Positions 1-6,257 are shown, numbered from the stretch's first letter. The stretch: 9,809 nt of DNA from Deltaproteobacteria bacterium (GCA_016934135.1 JAFGTK010000159.1:1-9809), one strand, 5' to 3'. Numbers and translations are program-made. The notes: generated by a model not told the origin, from the sequence alone.

Positions 1-48
1 AGCAAGTTCTTCAATAAGCTGCTGCCTGGTTCTTCTGGGTTGCGTCAT
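1..48 (-). CDS. 5' end of an unidentified gene (first 16 codons only)
   Basis: An ATG at 48 opens a frame that runs off the left edge, giving MTQPRRTRQQLIEELA. The frame has in-frame stops upstream and no alternative ATG, GTG or TTG, so this start is the best one. It has only a weak purine stretch before it, but its ATG overlaps the stop of a short leader ORF (ATGA, 45-48), which suggests translational coupling. The basic, Gln/Glu/Leu-rich N-terminus resembles the coiled-coil heads seen on many PAS-domain sensor kinases, but 16 residues cannot identify a family and that reading is a guess. The divergent arrangement with the exporter gene means they share a control region. Confidence 0.55.
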   Translation of the reverse strand, partial: MTQPRRTRQQLIEELA

Positions 49-95
49 TGAACTGCTCTCAATAAGGCAACGGATGGATAATCAGTGAAAGGCAT
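45..95 (-). CDS. short leader ORF, 16 codons, coupled to the gene at 48
   Basis: ATG at 95 opens a 16-residue peptide, MPFTDYPSVALLRAVQ, ending at TGA 47-45. Directly before it is AGGGAGGTGAT (106-96), of which nine bases match the 16S rRNA 3' end. The GGAGG core is only 4 bases from the ATG, somewhat close but usable. The stop overlaps the next ATG by four bases. The strong SD here and the weak one on the following gene together support a translated leader that delivers ribosomes downstream. The peptide has no run of a single amino acid, so classical attenuation is not indicated. The alternative is a sequencing frameshift or a chance ORF, since the peptide is very short. Confidence 0.45.
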   Translation of the reverse strand: MPFTDYPSVALLRAVQ

Positions 96-135
96 ATCAC
101 CTCCCTGCATCAGTGTAAAGATGCCGTATGATTGA

Positions 136-164
136 AGAATAAGGACAAGCAGGGCAGGAGTCAA
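136..164 (-). promoter_or_regulatory. sigma-70-type promoter candidate for the leftward leader/gene
   Basis: On the minus strand TTGACT (164-159) and TATTCT (141-136) are separated by exactly 17 bases. Transcription would start near 129, about 35 bases before the leader ATG. The -35 matches consensus at 5 of 6 positions and the -10 at 4 of 6. A small hairpin (GCATC at 107-111 with GATGC at 120-124) would lie in the 5' leader just upstream of the SD. Confidence 0.4.
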
Positions 165-185
165 TGGGGTTTAAGTCATAGGGGC

Positions 186-214
186 TTGACTTTTGATTTC
201 GAGAGATTTATCAT
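186..214 (+). promoter_or_regulatory. sigma-70-type promoter candidate for the RND exporter
   Basis: TTGACT (186-191) and TATCAT (209-214) are 17 bases apart, each 5 of 6 to consensus, in an AT-rich stretch. Transcription would start near 220-222, leaving a leader of about 200 bases before the exporter start. The start point falls inside an inverted repeat at 219-238. Confidence 0.5.
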
Positions 215-218
215 AGTT

Positions 219-238
219 AATAATGATTATTCATTATT
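219..238. promoter_or_regulatory. 8-4-8 inverted repeat, probable operator
   Basis: AATAATGA (219-226) and TCATTATT (231-238) are perfect inverted copies separated by TTAT. The repeat overlies the expected transcription start of the rightward promoter, a typical position for a repressor site. The very AT-rich composition makes it a weak RNA hairpin, so a protein-binding site is likelier than a terminator. AT-rich inverted repeats do arise by chance, and no regulator gene is visible in the window. Confidence 0.35.
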
Positions 239-419
239 GTATATACTTTATGCAGATTTTTTATTTTCGAACCTGGTAACTGTCTTTGCCGTAAAAAAGA
301 TTAGATGCATAAATAAAGTATTTGAAAGATTTAAATAACGGTAATGTAAGTTCATTATTAAAAAGCCGGGCAGGCTGTCGGGTGAAGCCAGTATGGGTAC
401 CTGAAGGAATGGCAGGGGG
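221..419 (+). other. long untranslated leader of the RND exporter mRNA
   Basis: If the promoter at 186-214 is used, about 200 bases precede the exporter. The first 140 are AT-rich. The last 60 turn abruptly GC-rich and contain short pairing possibilities such as GCCA (387-390) with TGGC (410-413) around a GGTACC. I could not match the stretch to a known riboswitch; the conserved core of the c-di-GMP-I class was looked for and is not there. A plausible SD for the exporter is AAGGA at 404-408. GGGGG at 415-419 abuts the first ATG and could only serve the second ATG at 423, at short range. Confidence 0.3.
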
Positions 420-2840
420 ATGATGAAGAGAATTATAAATTTCAGTATATTTCATCCATATTGGATAATCTTTTGTGTAACACTCATTACAATCTTCTTT
501 GCCTGGCAGATACCTCATCTGAAGATAGACCCGAGGGTGGAGATCATCCTGCGGGAAAACAACCCGGTTGAAAAGGATTATTCCGCCAATAAGAAAGAAT
601 TTGCCTCGTATGCAGACATTCTTATCGGGATGCTGCATACGGATATCTATAACGTCGAATCGCTGAAGAAGATTCAGGCAATCTCGCAGGAGGCTTCTGA
701 TATCAAAGGTGTCAGGAAGGTTACCAGCATACTCAATGCAAAGAATATCCAGGGCAGCACTTCCGGCCTCGATGTCTCACCAATGATGCCTGACGGGGAG
801 GCGCCATCCACTGTGCAGGAGATCGCGCAGCTCAGGGAAAGGGCCCATTCATGGGATGTATATGAAGGCGTATATGTAACACCTCAAGGCAAAGGTGCTG
901 CCATCTCCATTGTTCTCGATGATGATGTCGAGACAGATCAGATTGTTCCGATCTATTACAGGCTCAGCGATATCATGAAGAAATACGAGGGGCCGGAGAG
1001 GTTTTTCATATCGGGCACCAAGGTTGTAGAGGCACTTCAGGGACACTACATGATCAAGGATCTGAAACTTCTTCCCCCTCTTGTATGTGTTGTTCTGCTT
1101 TCATTCATGTTTCTGTTTTTCAGGAATCTCAGGGGTATGCTGCTGCCGCTCACATCGGTTGGCGTCGCTACCATATGGTCTGTAGGGCTGATGCCGCTGC
1201 TCGATATACCTTTGACCATGGTGACTAGTGCACTGCCTGTTGCGCTTATGGGTGTGGGAGTGGCCTATGGTGTACACGGTGTTGAAAATGTCTTTTCCGA
1301 TTCTGCAGAGGGAAAAAAAGGGAAATCCGGGATCAGCGGTGCCATGAACCGGATAGCGCTCCCGGTGATCATGGCAGGCTGCACTACAATGGCGTGTTTC
1401 CTGTCGCTGTGCTCCACCCCTGTGGTTCCGCTGTCCCACTTCGGGATGCTCTGTGCATTCGGCATAGCAGTAGCCATGATGCTTGCACTCACCTTCATTC
1501 CTGCGGTCCTGTCCGTGATCGATTCAAGGGGCAGACAGTACATTCCCCATCATAACACCAAAAAGGATATAATAGGTCCTCTCCTGAAAAGGATCTCTTA
1601 CATAAATATCCATAAGACCGGATGGGTGATCGTTTTCTATCTCTGCATATTTGTCGTTTCCATTTTGCTGGGAAGGCATGTCAAGAGCGACCTCAATCTT
1701 ATCGAAGACTTCCGCAAATCAAGCCCTATCCGTATAGCAGATGAGATCCTCAATGAGAATTTCGGAGGCACATCCCTGTTCAATGCCGTGTTCTCGACCG
1801 GGAACCCTGATGATATCAAGGAGCCTGAAGTTCTCAAAGAGATTGAGAAGCTCCAGGAAAGATTCAAAGAGCACCCTGATATCGGCAAGGCGGTCAGCAT
1901 CGTGGATTTCATAAAGAGGATGAATCAGGCAATGCATGACGGCGATTCTTCCTTTTACAGGATTCCCGAGTCAAGAGAACTGATCGCTCAATATCTCCTG
2001 CTCTTTTCGTTTTCAGGAGGAGGCGATGAACTGGACAGTTTTGTGGACTATGATTTTCAAAAGGCACAGATCCTTCTGCAGATGAAATCCCAGAGCGGGT
2101 ACCTTGCCAATGACATTGTGAATATCGTGGAAGATCACAAGGAAAATGAGATCGGTGGGGGAACCATCACCGGCATTATTACTACAGGTATGGCCATGCT
2201 TGCAAAGGAGTTCAACAGGCTTGTAGTGCGCAGCCAGGTCCAGAGTTTTCTCATCTCGATCTCCCTGTGCTTCATGATAACTGCCGTCATATTCCGCTCC
2301 TATAAACTCGGTTTCTACTCTATGGTGCCGCTGATCATTCCCATTGCCCTGGACTTCGGCATCATGGGGGTAACCGGCATAAAACTCAATGCTGCAACCG
2401 CTACTGTTGCAAGCATCGATATCGGCATGGGGGTCGATTATTCCATCCATTTCTTAAGCAGATACCGGCACGAGATCCGCATGGGCAGAACCGTGGCGCA
2501 ATCCCTCGACATTGCGCTCAACACCTCGGGAAGGGCCATAATCTACAATGCGTTGGCCGTTGCTGCAGGCTTTCTCGTCCTGGTGCCTTCCCAGTTCGTG
2601 ATCATATCCCAGCTCGGGCTGCTCGTGGCCATTGACATGCTCACTATTTCCGTTTCAGTGCTCACCTTTCTGCCTGCATGCATAAAATTGTTACCTCCGA
2701 GTCTGCTGGATAAGGCAGCCGATGTTCCCAGAACCGATGTAAAGCTCAAGCTCGTCACCCCTGCAGAACCGGATAAAGAACCTTCTGTGGCGACATATGC
2801 AGAAGACGATCAGGTTAAGACCTCTGTCAGACAGGTTTAA
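420..2840 (+). CDS. RND/MMPL-family exporter with two sterol-sensing-like domains
   Basis: An 806-residue inner-membrane transporter of the RND superfamily (MMPL/HpnN/SSD branch), expected to use the proton gradient to move lipids or other hydrophobic molecules. The architecture is the family's duplicated one: TM1 at about 11-30, a periplasmic domain to about 215, a cluster of five helices to about 366, then TM7 at about 402-421, a second periplasmic domain to about 605, five more helices to about 750 and a polar cytoplasmic tail of about 50 residues. The paired TM4-type signatures are visible: GVAYGVHGVENVF (about 280-292) and DIGMGVDYSIHF (from about 667), the latter with the Asp and Tyr typical of the MMPL-type permease core. 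No membrane-fusion protein, outer-membrane channel or lipid-synthesis gene lies beside it, so the substrate cannot be inferred. Two ATGs (420, 423) are adjacent and either may be used. Confidence 0.88.
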   Translation: MMKRIINFSIFHPYWIIFCVTLITIFFAWQIPHLKIDPRVEIILRENNPVEKDYSANKKEFASYADILIGMLHTDIYNVESLKKIQAISQEASDIKGVRKVTSILNAKNIQGSTSGLDVSPMMPDGEAPSTVQEIAQLRERAHSWDVYEGVYVTPQGKGAAISIVLDDDVETDQIVPIYYRLSDIMKKYEGPERFFISGTKVVEALQGHYMIKDLKLLPPLVCVVLLSFMFLFFRNLRGMLLPLTSVGVATIWSVGLMPLLDIPLTMVTSALPVALMGVGVAYGVHGVENVFSDSAEGKKGKSGISGAMNRIALPVIMAGCTTMACFLSLCSTPVVPLSHFGMLCAFGIAVAMMLALTFIPAVLSVIDSRGRQYIPHHNTKKDIIGPLLKRISYINIHKTGWVIVFYLCIFVVSILLGRHVKSDLNLIEDFRKSSPIRIADEILNENFGGTSLFNAVFSTGNPDDIKEPEVLKEIEKLQERFKEHPDIGKAVSIVDFIKRMNQAMHDGDSSFYRIPESRELIAQYLLLFSFSGGGDELDSFVDYDFQKAQILLQMKSQSGYLANDIVNIVEDHKENEIGGGTITGIITTGMAMLAKEFNRLVVRSQVQSFLISISLCFMITAVIFRSYKLGFYSMVPLIIPIALDFGIMGVTGIKLNAATATVASIDIGMGVDYSIHFLSRYRHEIRMGRTVAQSLDIALNTSGRAIIYNALAVAAGFLVLVPSQFVIISQLGLLVAIDMLTISVSVLTFLPACIKLLPPSLLDKAADVPRTDVKLKLVTPAEPDKEPSVATYAEDDQVKTSVRQV

Positions 2841-2860
2841 CCCGGATCATACCGCCGGGT
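2840..2860. terminator. short hairpin between convergent genes
   Basis: ACCCGG (2840-2845) pairs with CCGGGT (2855-2860) around a 9-base loop in the 37-base gap between the exporter and the EamA gene, which converge here. The position suits a bidirectional terminator, but the stem has only six pairs and neither side has a real T run, so it would be weak as an intrinsic terminator. Confidence 0.35.
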
Positions 2861-2877
2861 ATTATGTTTCAGGGTTC

Positions 2878-3762
2878 TTATCTGCCGGACGAGCCGGTTT
2901 GCTGAAGGACAAGTCCTGCCACGATAAGGACAAGGCCGATAAATGTTGAAAAAAGAATGGCTTCCCCCACGAAGACGTGGATGAATACCAGTGACAGGAA
3001 CGGGGAAAGGAATATCAGGTACCCCACCTTTGCCGTGTTTTCAGAAAGCCGCAGCGCATACAGCCAGAGAACGAATGTGACGCCCATCTCGAAGACGCCT
3101 ACGTATGCCGCGCCGAAAAAGCCTGCAATACTGTTCACCCTTATATCGGAAAAGGTCAGGCAGCTCACGAGGATAAAGGGCAGGCCGAACAGGAAATTAA
3201 GAAGAAGGCTTGCTGCAGGGTCTCTGTCATCCTTTGTGCTGTAGATCCAGAAAAGAGACCAGATGATGGTGCTTATGAGCGCCAGGGCCACACCTGTCGG
3301 GTTCGATGCCCTTAGATTGCCTATATCACCGTGGGTCAGTATGATGAATACCCCGCAATAGCAGATCAATCCTGCAAGGATCACCCGCAGTCCGATCTTC
3401 TGTTTCAGCAGAGGGATGGACAGGAAGGCAAGGGTCAGTGCCCAGGTATAATTGACGGGCTGCGCAACCTGCGCTGGAAGCAGGTCATACGCCTTGAACA
3501 GCACAAGGTAGTAGAGAAAGGGATTGAGGAAACCGAGCCATATCGAGAGCAGATACTGCCGGCGTGAATATGAGAAGATAATCATGAATCTGCCCTGGAC
3601 CATAAGTATAATGCTCAGCACTGCAATGGAGACAATGCAGGAATAGAGAAGCAGCTGGATATGGTCGAGATGCTTCAGTGACAGCTTGAATGCAGAAGCC
3701 ACCGTAGACCACATAAGCACGGTGGCGATTCCGAAGAGGTATGCCTTCTGCTGATTTCTCAT
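2878..3762 (-). CDS. EamA/DMT-superfamily exporter
   Basis: A 294-residue integral membrane protein with about ten hydrophobic helices in two five-helix halves, the standard size and layout of EamA (DMT) transporters. Family marks include LMWSTVASAFKLSL in TM1, a Pro-rich turn in PAQVAQPVNYTWAL (about 96-109) leading into a helix, and the second-half LISTIIWSLFWIYSTK (about 161-176). Members export amino acids and other small metabolites. RhtA-type members export threonine and homoserine, but the substrate cannot be read from this sequence. It starts 7 bases after the stop of the threonine synthase-like gene and has no clear SD of its own, so translation is probably coupled. The operon link to a threonine synthase-family enzyme makes an amino-acid or product exporter a reasonable inference. 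Confidence 0.85.
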   Translation of the reverse strand: MRNQQKAYLFGIATVLMWSTVASAFKLSLKHLDHIQLLLYSCIVSIAVLSIILMVQGRFMIIFSYSRRQYLLSIWLGFLNPFLYYLVLFKAYDLLPAQVAQPVNYTWALTLAFLSIPLLKQKIGLRVILAGLICYCGVFIILTHGDIGNLRASNPTGVALALISTIIWSLFWIYSTKDDRDPAASLLLNFLFGLPFILVSCLTFSDIRVNSIAGFFGAAYVGVFEMGVTFVLWLYALRLSENTAKVGYLIFLSPFLSLVFIHVFVGEAILFSTFIGLVLIVAGLVLQQTGSSGR

Positions 3763-3769
3763 GGCAGTG

Positions 3770-4888
3770 TTATTTCATTATCTTACCAATCTTTTCGGTC
3801 GATTTGAGCCCGTGACCGGTAAACACAGACACAATGACCTCGCTGGATTGGATCCTTTCAATATATTTTCCAATGCCGGCTGTCGTTGCCGCAGATGTGG
3901 GTTCAATGCAGAACCCTCCTCTGCCGAGTTCTCTCAGGGAATTCATAACCTCGTCGTCACTGACAGTAATGAAATCCCCGTCTGTTTCCCTGACAACCTT
4001 GAGGATCTGTTCACCCCTTATCGGATCGGCAATGGCGATACCTTCTGCAAGCGTATCCCCCTTTTCTACAGGGGGCACATCACGCAACCCTATATGGAAT
4101 GCGGTGTAAAGAGGTGCGCAGTTCTCGGACTGGACCACGATGATCTTCGGGATCTTATCGATGACCCCTGCATCCCGCAGTTCGGTGAACCCGATAAAGG
4201 CGCCCAGAACAAGGGTACCGTTGCCTGCAGGAAGAATGATGGTATCCGGGCTTTTCCATCCAAGCTGTTCGCAGACCTCGTAGGCAAAGGTTTTCGTCCC
4301 CTGAAAGAAAAACGGGTTCCATGAATGGCTTGCATAATAACCTTTCTCGGCACTCGCAAGTACGGCCTCGGCAGTATCTTCCCTGGAGCCGGGTATCAAT
4401 TTTAATGATGCGTTATAGAGTCTTATCTGGGCGAGTTTTGCAGGAGAAGTGTCTTCCGGCACAAAGATCTCGCACCGGATGCCTGCCCGTGCACAGTAGG
4501 CAGCAATGGCGCATCCGGCATTGCCTGATGAGTCTTCCACCACGCTTTTTATGCCCAGTTCCTTCACCTTGCTGATCAGGACCGAGGCACCGCGGTCTTT
4601 ATACGATGCGCTCGGAAAGAGATGGTCCTGCTTGATCAGGACAGGGAAGTCTCTGAACCTTACCTCTAAAAGCGGGGTGAATCCTTCGTCAAAGGAGACG
4701 ATATCGGCATCTCGGCCAACAGGGATCGCTTCACGGTATCGCCACATGGTGGGCTTGCGGCCGGCGATCCTTCCCATGTCAAATATCGGAGTGAATGCAA
4801 TATCCAGAATGGACCCGCATTCGCAGCGCCACCTCGGATCATTGAGACTGTATGTCTGATTGCATACGGTGCAGATCAGTTCACCCAT
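3770..4888 (-). CDS. PLP-dependent enzyme, threonine synthase family with zinc ribbon
   Basis: A 372-residue fold-type II PLP enzyme. Residues 1-30 form a small metal-binding knuckle with Cys6, Cys9, Cys22 and Cys24, as in archaeal- and plant-type threonine synthases. Next come EGFTPL (68-73), the PLP lysine Lys97 in SASYKDRG, the Ser/Gly/Asn loop SSGNAG, the phosphate-cradling PAGNGTLV and near the C-terminus TGHGLKS, which is characteristic of threonine synthases. The family converts O-phosphohomoserine to threonine. SYKDRG in place of the usual SFKDRG, and the absence of thrA or thrB neighbours, leave room for a related beta-replacing or lyase activity. The start is ATG 4888, preceded by AAAGGA at 7 bases and 4 bases after the TerC stop. 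A longer frame from 5005 would overlap TerC by more than 100 bases and adds no family sequence. Confidence 0.82.
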   Translation of the reverse strand: MGELICTVCNQTYSLNDPRWRCECGSILDIAFTPIFDMGRIAGRKPTMWRYREAIPVGRDADIVSFDEGFTPLLEVRFRDFPVLIKQDHLFPSASYKDRGASVLISKVKELGIKSVVEDSSGNAGCAIAAYCARAGIRCEIFVPEDTSPAKLAQIRLYNASLKLIPGSREDTAEAVLASAEKGYYASHSWNPFFFQGTKTFAYEVCEQLGWKSPDTIILPAGNGTLVLGAFIGFTELRDAGVIDKIPKIIVVQSENCAPLYTAFHIGLRDVPPVEKGDTLAEGIAIADPIRGEQILKVVRETDGDFITVSDDEVMNSLRELGRGGFCIEPTSAATTAGIGKYIERIQSSEVIVSVFTGHGLKSTEKIGKIMK

Positions 4889-4892
4889 GTCA

Positions 4893-5747
4893 TCATCCTT
4901 TAGTTTCCGGAACCCGGATAGTAATAAAGTTTTCCTTTTCCAGATAAGAGATGATGTCTTTCGGTACATAGTCCAGTGCGAGCACCTCTTTGACACCGAT
5001 CTCACCTGTCTTTAACTGCTGCATGATCCGGTTTTCATGAGAACTGCTGGTTTTGCGCTGATAATAGTCTCTCCATACAAGGGCTGCCCCCAGTATCACA
5101 ATTACCCCCATCATCATCCAGAATATCGAGTGGGCCATCTCTATGTGAAAGCTCTCCAGGAGAAGCTTTGTGCCTATAAAGAATATGAGCTGATAAGCCA
5201 GGTCTTCCAGTTTCGGCAGTATCTCCAGCAGGCGGATAAAGAATGATGCCGCAAATCTGAGGAATATGATGCCCATGATTCCGCCAAGCCATATGACAAT
5301 GAGCTTGTTGCTCATGGCAACAGCGGTTGTGATGCTGTCTATGGAAAACGCTATGTCTGTCAGTTCCACAACCAGGATAGTCTTCCAGAAGCTTCCTGCC
5401 ACCTTCGGCCTGGCCTGGTGAGCATCCTCCTTATAAAAGAAGAACATGTGCTTCATTGCCAGGTAGAGCAGATACAGGCCGCCGACCATCTTGAAGACGA
5501 CGAATCTGATCAGATGTACAGCAAAGATAAGCGCCAGCAGACGGAAGACAAAGGCCCCTACAATCCCGTAGGTAAGGGCCCTTTTCTGCTGTTTTTTCGG
5601 CAATGACCGCACAAGTATGGCAAGCACCAGCGAATTGTCCACAGACAGGATGCCTTCGAGTATTGCAAGTGTCCCGATGGATACGGCATCGGTAAGGGTG
5701 AATGACTGGATCTCGGATATCATGGTCTGCAATATTTGAATATCCAT
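4893..5747 (-). CDS. TerC-family integral membrane protein
   Basis: A 284-residue protein of the TerC/YkoY type, named for tellurite resistance. Several members act as manganese or other metal exporters, some of which metallate secreted enzymes. The two diagnostic acidic membrane motifs are present: EGILSVDNSLVLAIL (Glu31, Asp37, Asn38) and VELTDIAFSIDS (Glu128, Asp131, Asp137). About seven hydrophobic helices lie between residue 20 and about 225, followed by a charged cytoplasmic tail of about 55 residues ending near the PLP enzyme start. The start is uncertain. A consensus AGGAGG at 5767-5762 is 14 bases before ATG 5747 but only 2 before an in-frame TTG at 5759, and neither spacing is ideal; ATG 5747 is preferred. 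It is the first gene of a tight three-gene operon, and no convincing promoter is seen upstream. Confidence 0.85.
   Translation of the reverse strand: MDIQILQTMISEIQSFTLTDAVSIGTLAILEGILSVDNSLVLAILVRSLPKKQQKRALTYGIVGAFVFRLLALIFAVHLIRFVVFKMVGGLYLLYLAMKHMFFFYKEDAHQARPKVAGSFWKTILVVELTDIAFSIDSITTAVAMSNKLIVIWLGGIMGIIFLRFAASFFIRLLEILPKLEDLAYQLIFFIGTKLLLESFHIEMAHSIFWMMMGVIVILGAALVWRDYYQRKTSSSHENRIMQQLKTGEIGVKEVLALDYVPKDIISYLEKENFITIRVPETKG
4896..4901 (-). promoter_or_regulatory. ribosome binding site deciding the start at 4888
   Basis: AAAGGA on the minus strand lies 7 bases before ATG 4888 and overlaps the stop region of the TerC gene. It fixes the start of the PLP enzyme and implies termination-reinitiation coupling. 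Confidence 0.75.
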
Positions 5748-5761
5748 GGCGTGATACAAAC

Positions 5762-5767
5762 CCTCCT
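5762..5767 (-). promoter_or_regulatory. consensus SD of the TerC gene, oddly spaced
   Basis: AGGAGG on the minus strand sits 14 bases from ATG 5747 and 2 bases from TTG 5759. The strength of the site says the gene is translated from here, but the spacing leaves the exact start open. Confidence 0.6.
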
Positions 5768-5829
5768 GTGTTAATACTCCGGATTAAACCAATATTCTGA
5801 TTTTAGCCTTGTTTATAATTCGGTCCCTG

Positions 5830-5841
5830 CCGCCGCGGCGG
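5830..5841. repeat. GC-rich palindrome CCGCCGCGGCGG
   Basis: A perfect 12-base self-complementary sequence lies inside a short GC-rich island (about 5821-5852) that also holds GGCGG/CCGCC pairing options. It stands out against the AT-rich sequence on its left, and is probably the scar of another intergenic repeat next to the REP doublet on its right. No function can be assigned. Confidence 0.4.
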
Positions 5842-5865
5842 TCCGCCAAGGCGAATATACCCTTT

Positions 5866-5939
5866 GTGGGAGCGGCTTTCAGCCGTGACATTTAATTTTT
5901 TCAGGGTTGTATTGTAATCGCCGCTGAAACCGCTCCCAC
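5866..5939. repeat. REP doublet (REPIN-like), degenerate copy
   Basis: The left arm from 5866 begins GTGGGAGCGGCTTTCAGCCG. The right arm, ending at 5939, reads inversely as GTGGGAGCGGTTTCAGCGGC. The arms are nearly perfect inverted copies separated by about 27 AT-rich bases. Each starts with GTGG, the tetranucleotide class that flanks REP palindromes recognised by RAYT proteins, and the left arm itself forms a CGGC/GCCG hairpin. It lies between the end of the small zinc-ribbon gene and the TerC gene, both leftward. It could affect mRNA ends, but there is no direct sign of a cellular role. Confidence 0.75.
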
Positions 5940-5989
5940 AGGGTTGGTTACTTTTCTCAAGCGAGATCTTGTTTTGGTTTCCGCGAAGC

Positions 5990-6196
5990 TCATCCATCGA
6001 CTTGCACGGGCTCGTGGGCCTTCCTGCCGTATACCCGTTCATATGCCTTGCAGTACGGACACAGCCCGTCTTCTATGTTCTTGACAAACCAGAAGGCAAA
6101 TCCCTCCTGTTTCTTCCTTGCCTGATTGCACACCGGACATTCCACGCACCTTTTCGCCATGTTTCTGTCCCGGTCGGTTATCGAATTATTGCTCAT
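5990..6196 (-). CDS. small cysteine-rich zinc-ribbon-like protein
   Basis: A 68-residue soluble protein with five cysteines arranged CVECPVC (Cys17, Cys20, Cys23) and CPYC (Cys46, Cys49), the two-knuckle pattern of a zinc ribbon. Between them is an aromatic stretch, EGFAFWFVKNIEDG (31-44), and after them a basic helix-like tail, AYERVYGRKAHEP. The gene is convincing despite its size: a consensus AGGAGG lies 8 bases before ATG 6196, and a promoter candidate and palindrome lie just upstream. I do not recognise a named family. A zinc- or iron-binding accessory or nucleic-acid-interacting protein is possible but is only inference from the cysteines. It stands alone, with REP-type sequence on both sides. 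Confidence 0.72.
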   Translation of the reverse strand: MSNNSITDRDRNMAKRCVECPVCNQARKKQEGFAFWFVKNIEDGLCPYCKAYERVYGRKAHEPVQVDG

Positions 6197-6204
6197 GAGG
6201 ACAA

Positions 6205-6210
6205 CCTCCT
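6205..6210 (-). promoter_or_regulatory. consensus SD of the small zinc-ribbon gene
   Basis: AGGAGG on the minus strand, 8 bases before ATG 6196, decides that the first Met rather than Met13 is used. A four-pair match between GAGG and CCTC (6197-6208) could fold over the SD but is short. Confidence 0.75.
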
Positions 6211-6225
6211 TTCATATCATATGAA
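6211..6225. promoter_or_regulatory. perfect 15-base palindrome, probable operator
   Basis: TTCATAT (6211-6217) and ATATGAA (6219-6225) are exact inverted copies around a single central base. The palindrome lies immediately upstream of the SD of the small zinc-ribbon gene and over the predicted transcription start. That position, with a perfect symmetric AT-rich sequence, fits a homodimeric repressor site. The regulator is not in the window. Confidence 0.45.
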
Positions 6226-6228
6226 ATG

Positions 6229-6257
6229 ATTCTGCTTAAAATTTTCCGGTTTGTCAA
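6229..6257 (-). promoter_or_regulatory. promoter candidate of the small zinc-ribbon gene
   Basis: On the minus strand a perfect TTGACA (6257-6252) is followed after exactly 17 bases by CAGAAT (6234-6229), which matches the -10 consensus at 4 of 6 positions. Transcription would begin near 6222, inside the palindrome at 6211-6225. Confidence 0.5.

Noticed and set aside
132..338. 68-residue plus-strand ORF in the divergent spacer
   Set aside because: It lies across both promoter candidates and the inverted repeat, has no SD, and its low-complexity aromatic composition is that of translated AT-rich spacer.
340..419. Riboswitch or group II intron fragment before the exporter
   Set aside because: Phrases such as GGTGAAGCCAG looked suggestive, but I could not find a conserved c-di-GMP-I core or a domain V-like hairpin, so no class is claimed.
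1101..1439. Minus-strand ORFs inside the exporter gene (also 261-638, 1637-1912, 2013-2450)
   Set aside because: They are antisense frames of a gene with strong family motifs; their His/Gln/Arg-rich products have no domain and no SD.
3761..4324. 187-residue plus-strand ORF opposite the threonine synthase-like gene
   Set aside because: Antisense shadow of a well-supported gene, with Cys/Asp-rich random-looking sequence.
5803..6042. 79-residue minus-strand ORF across the REP doublet
   Set aside because: It overlaps the end of the small zinc-ribbon gene, lacks an SD and translates repeat DNA.
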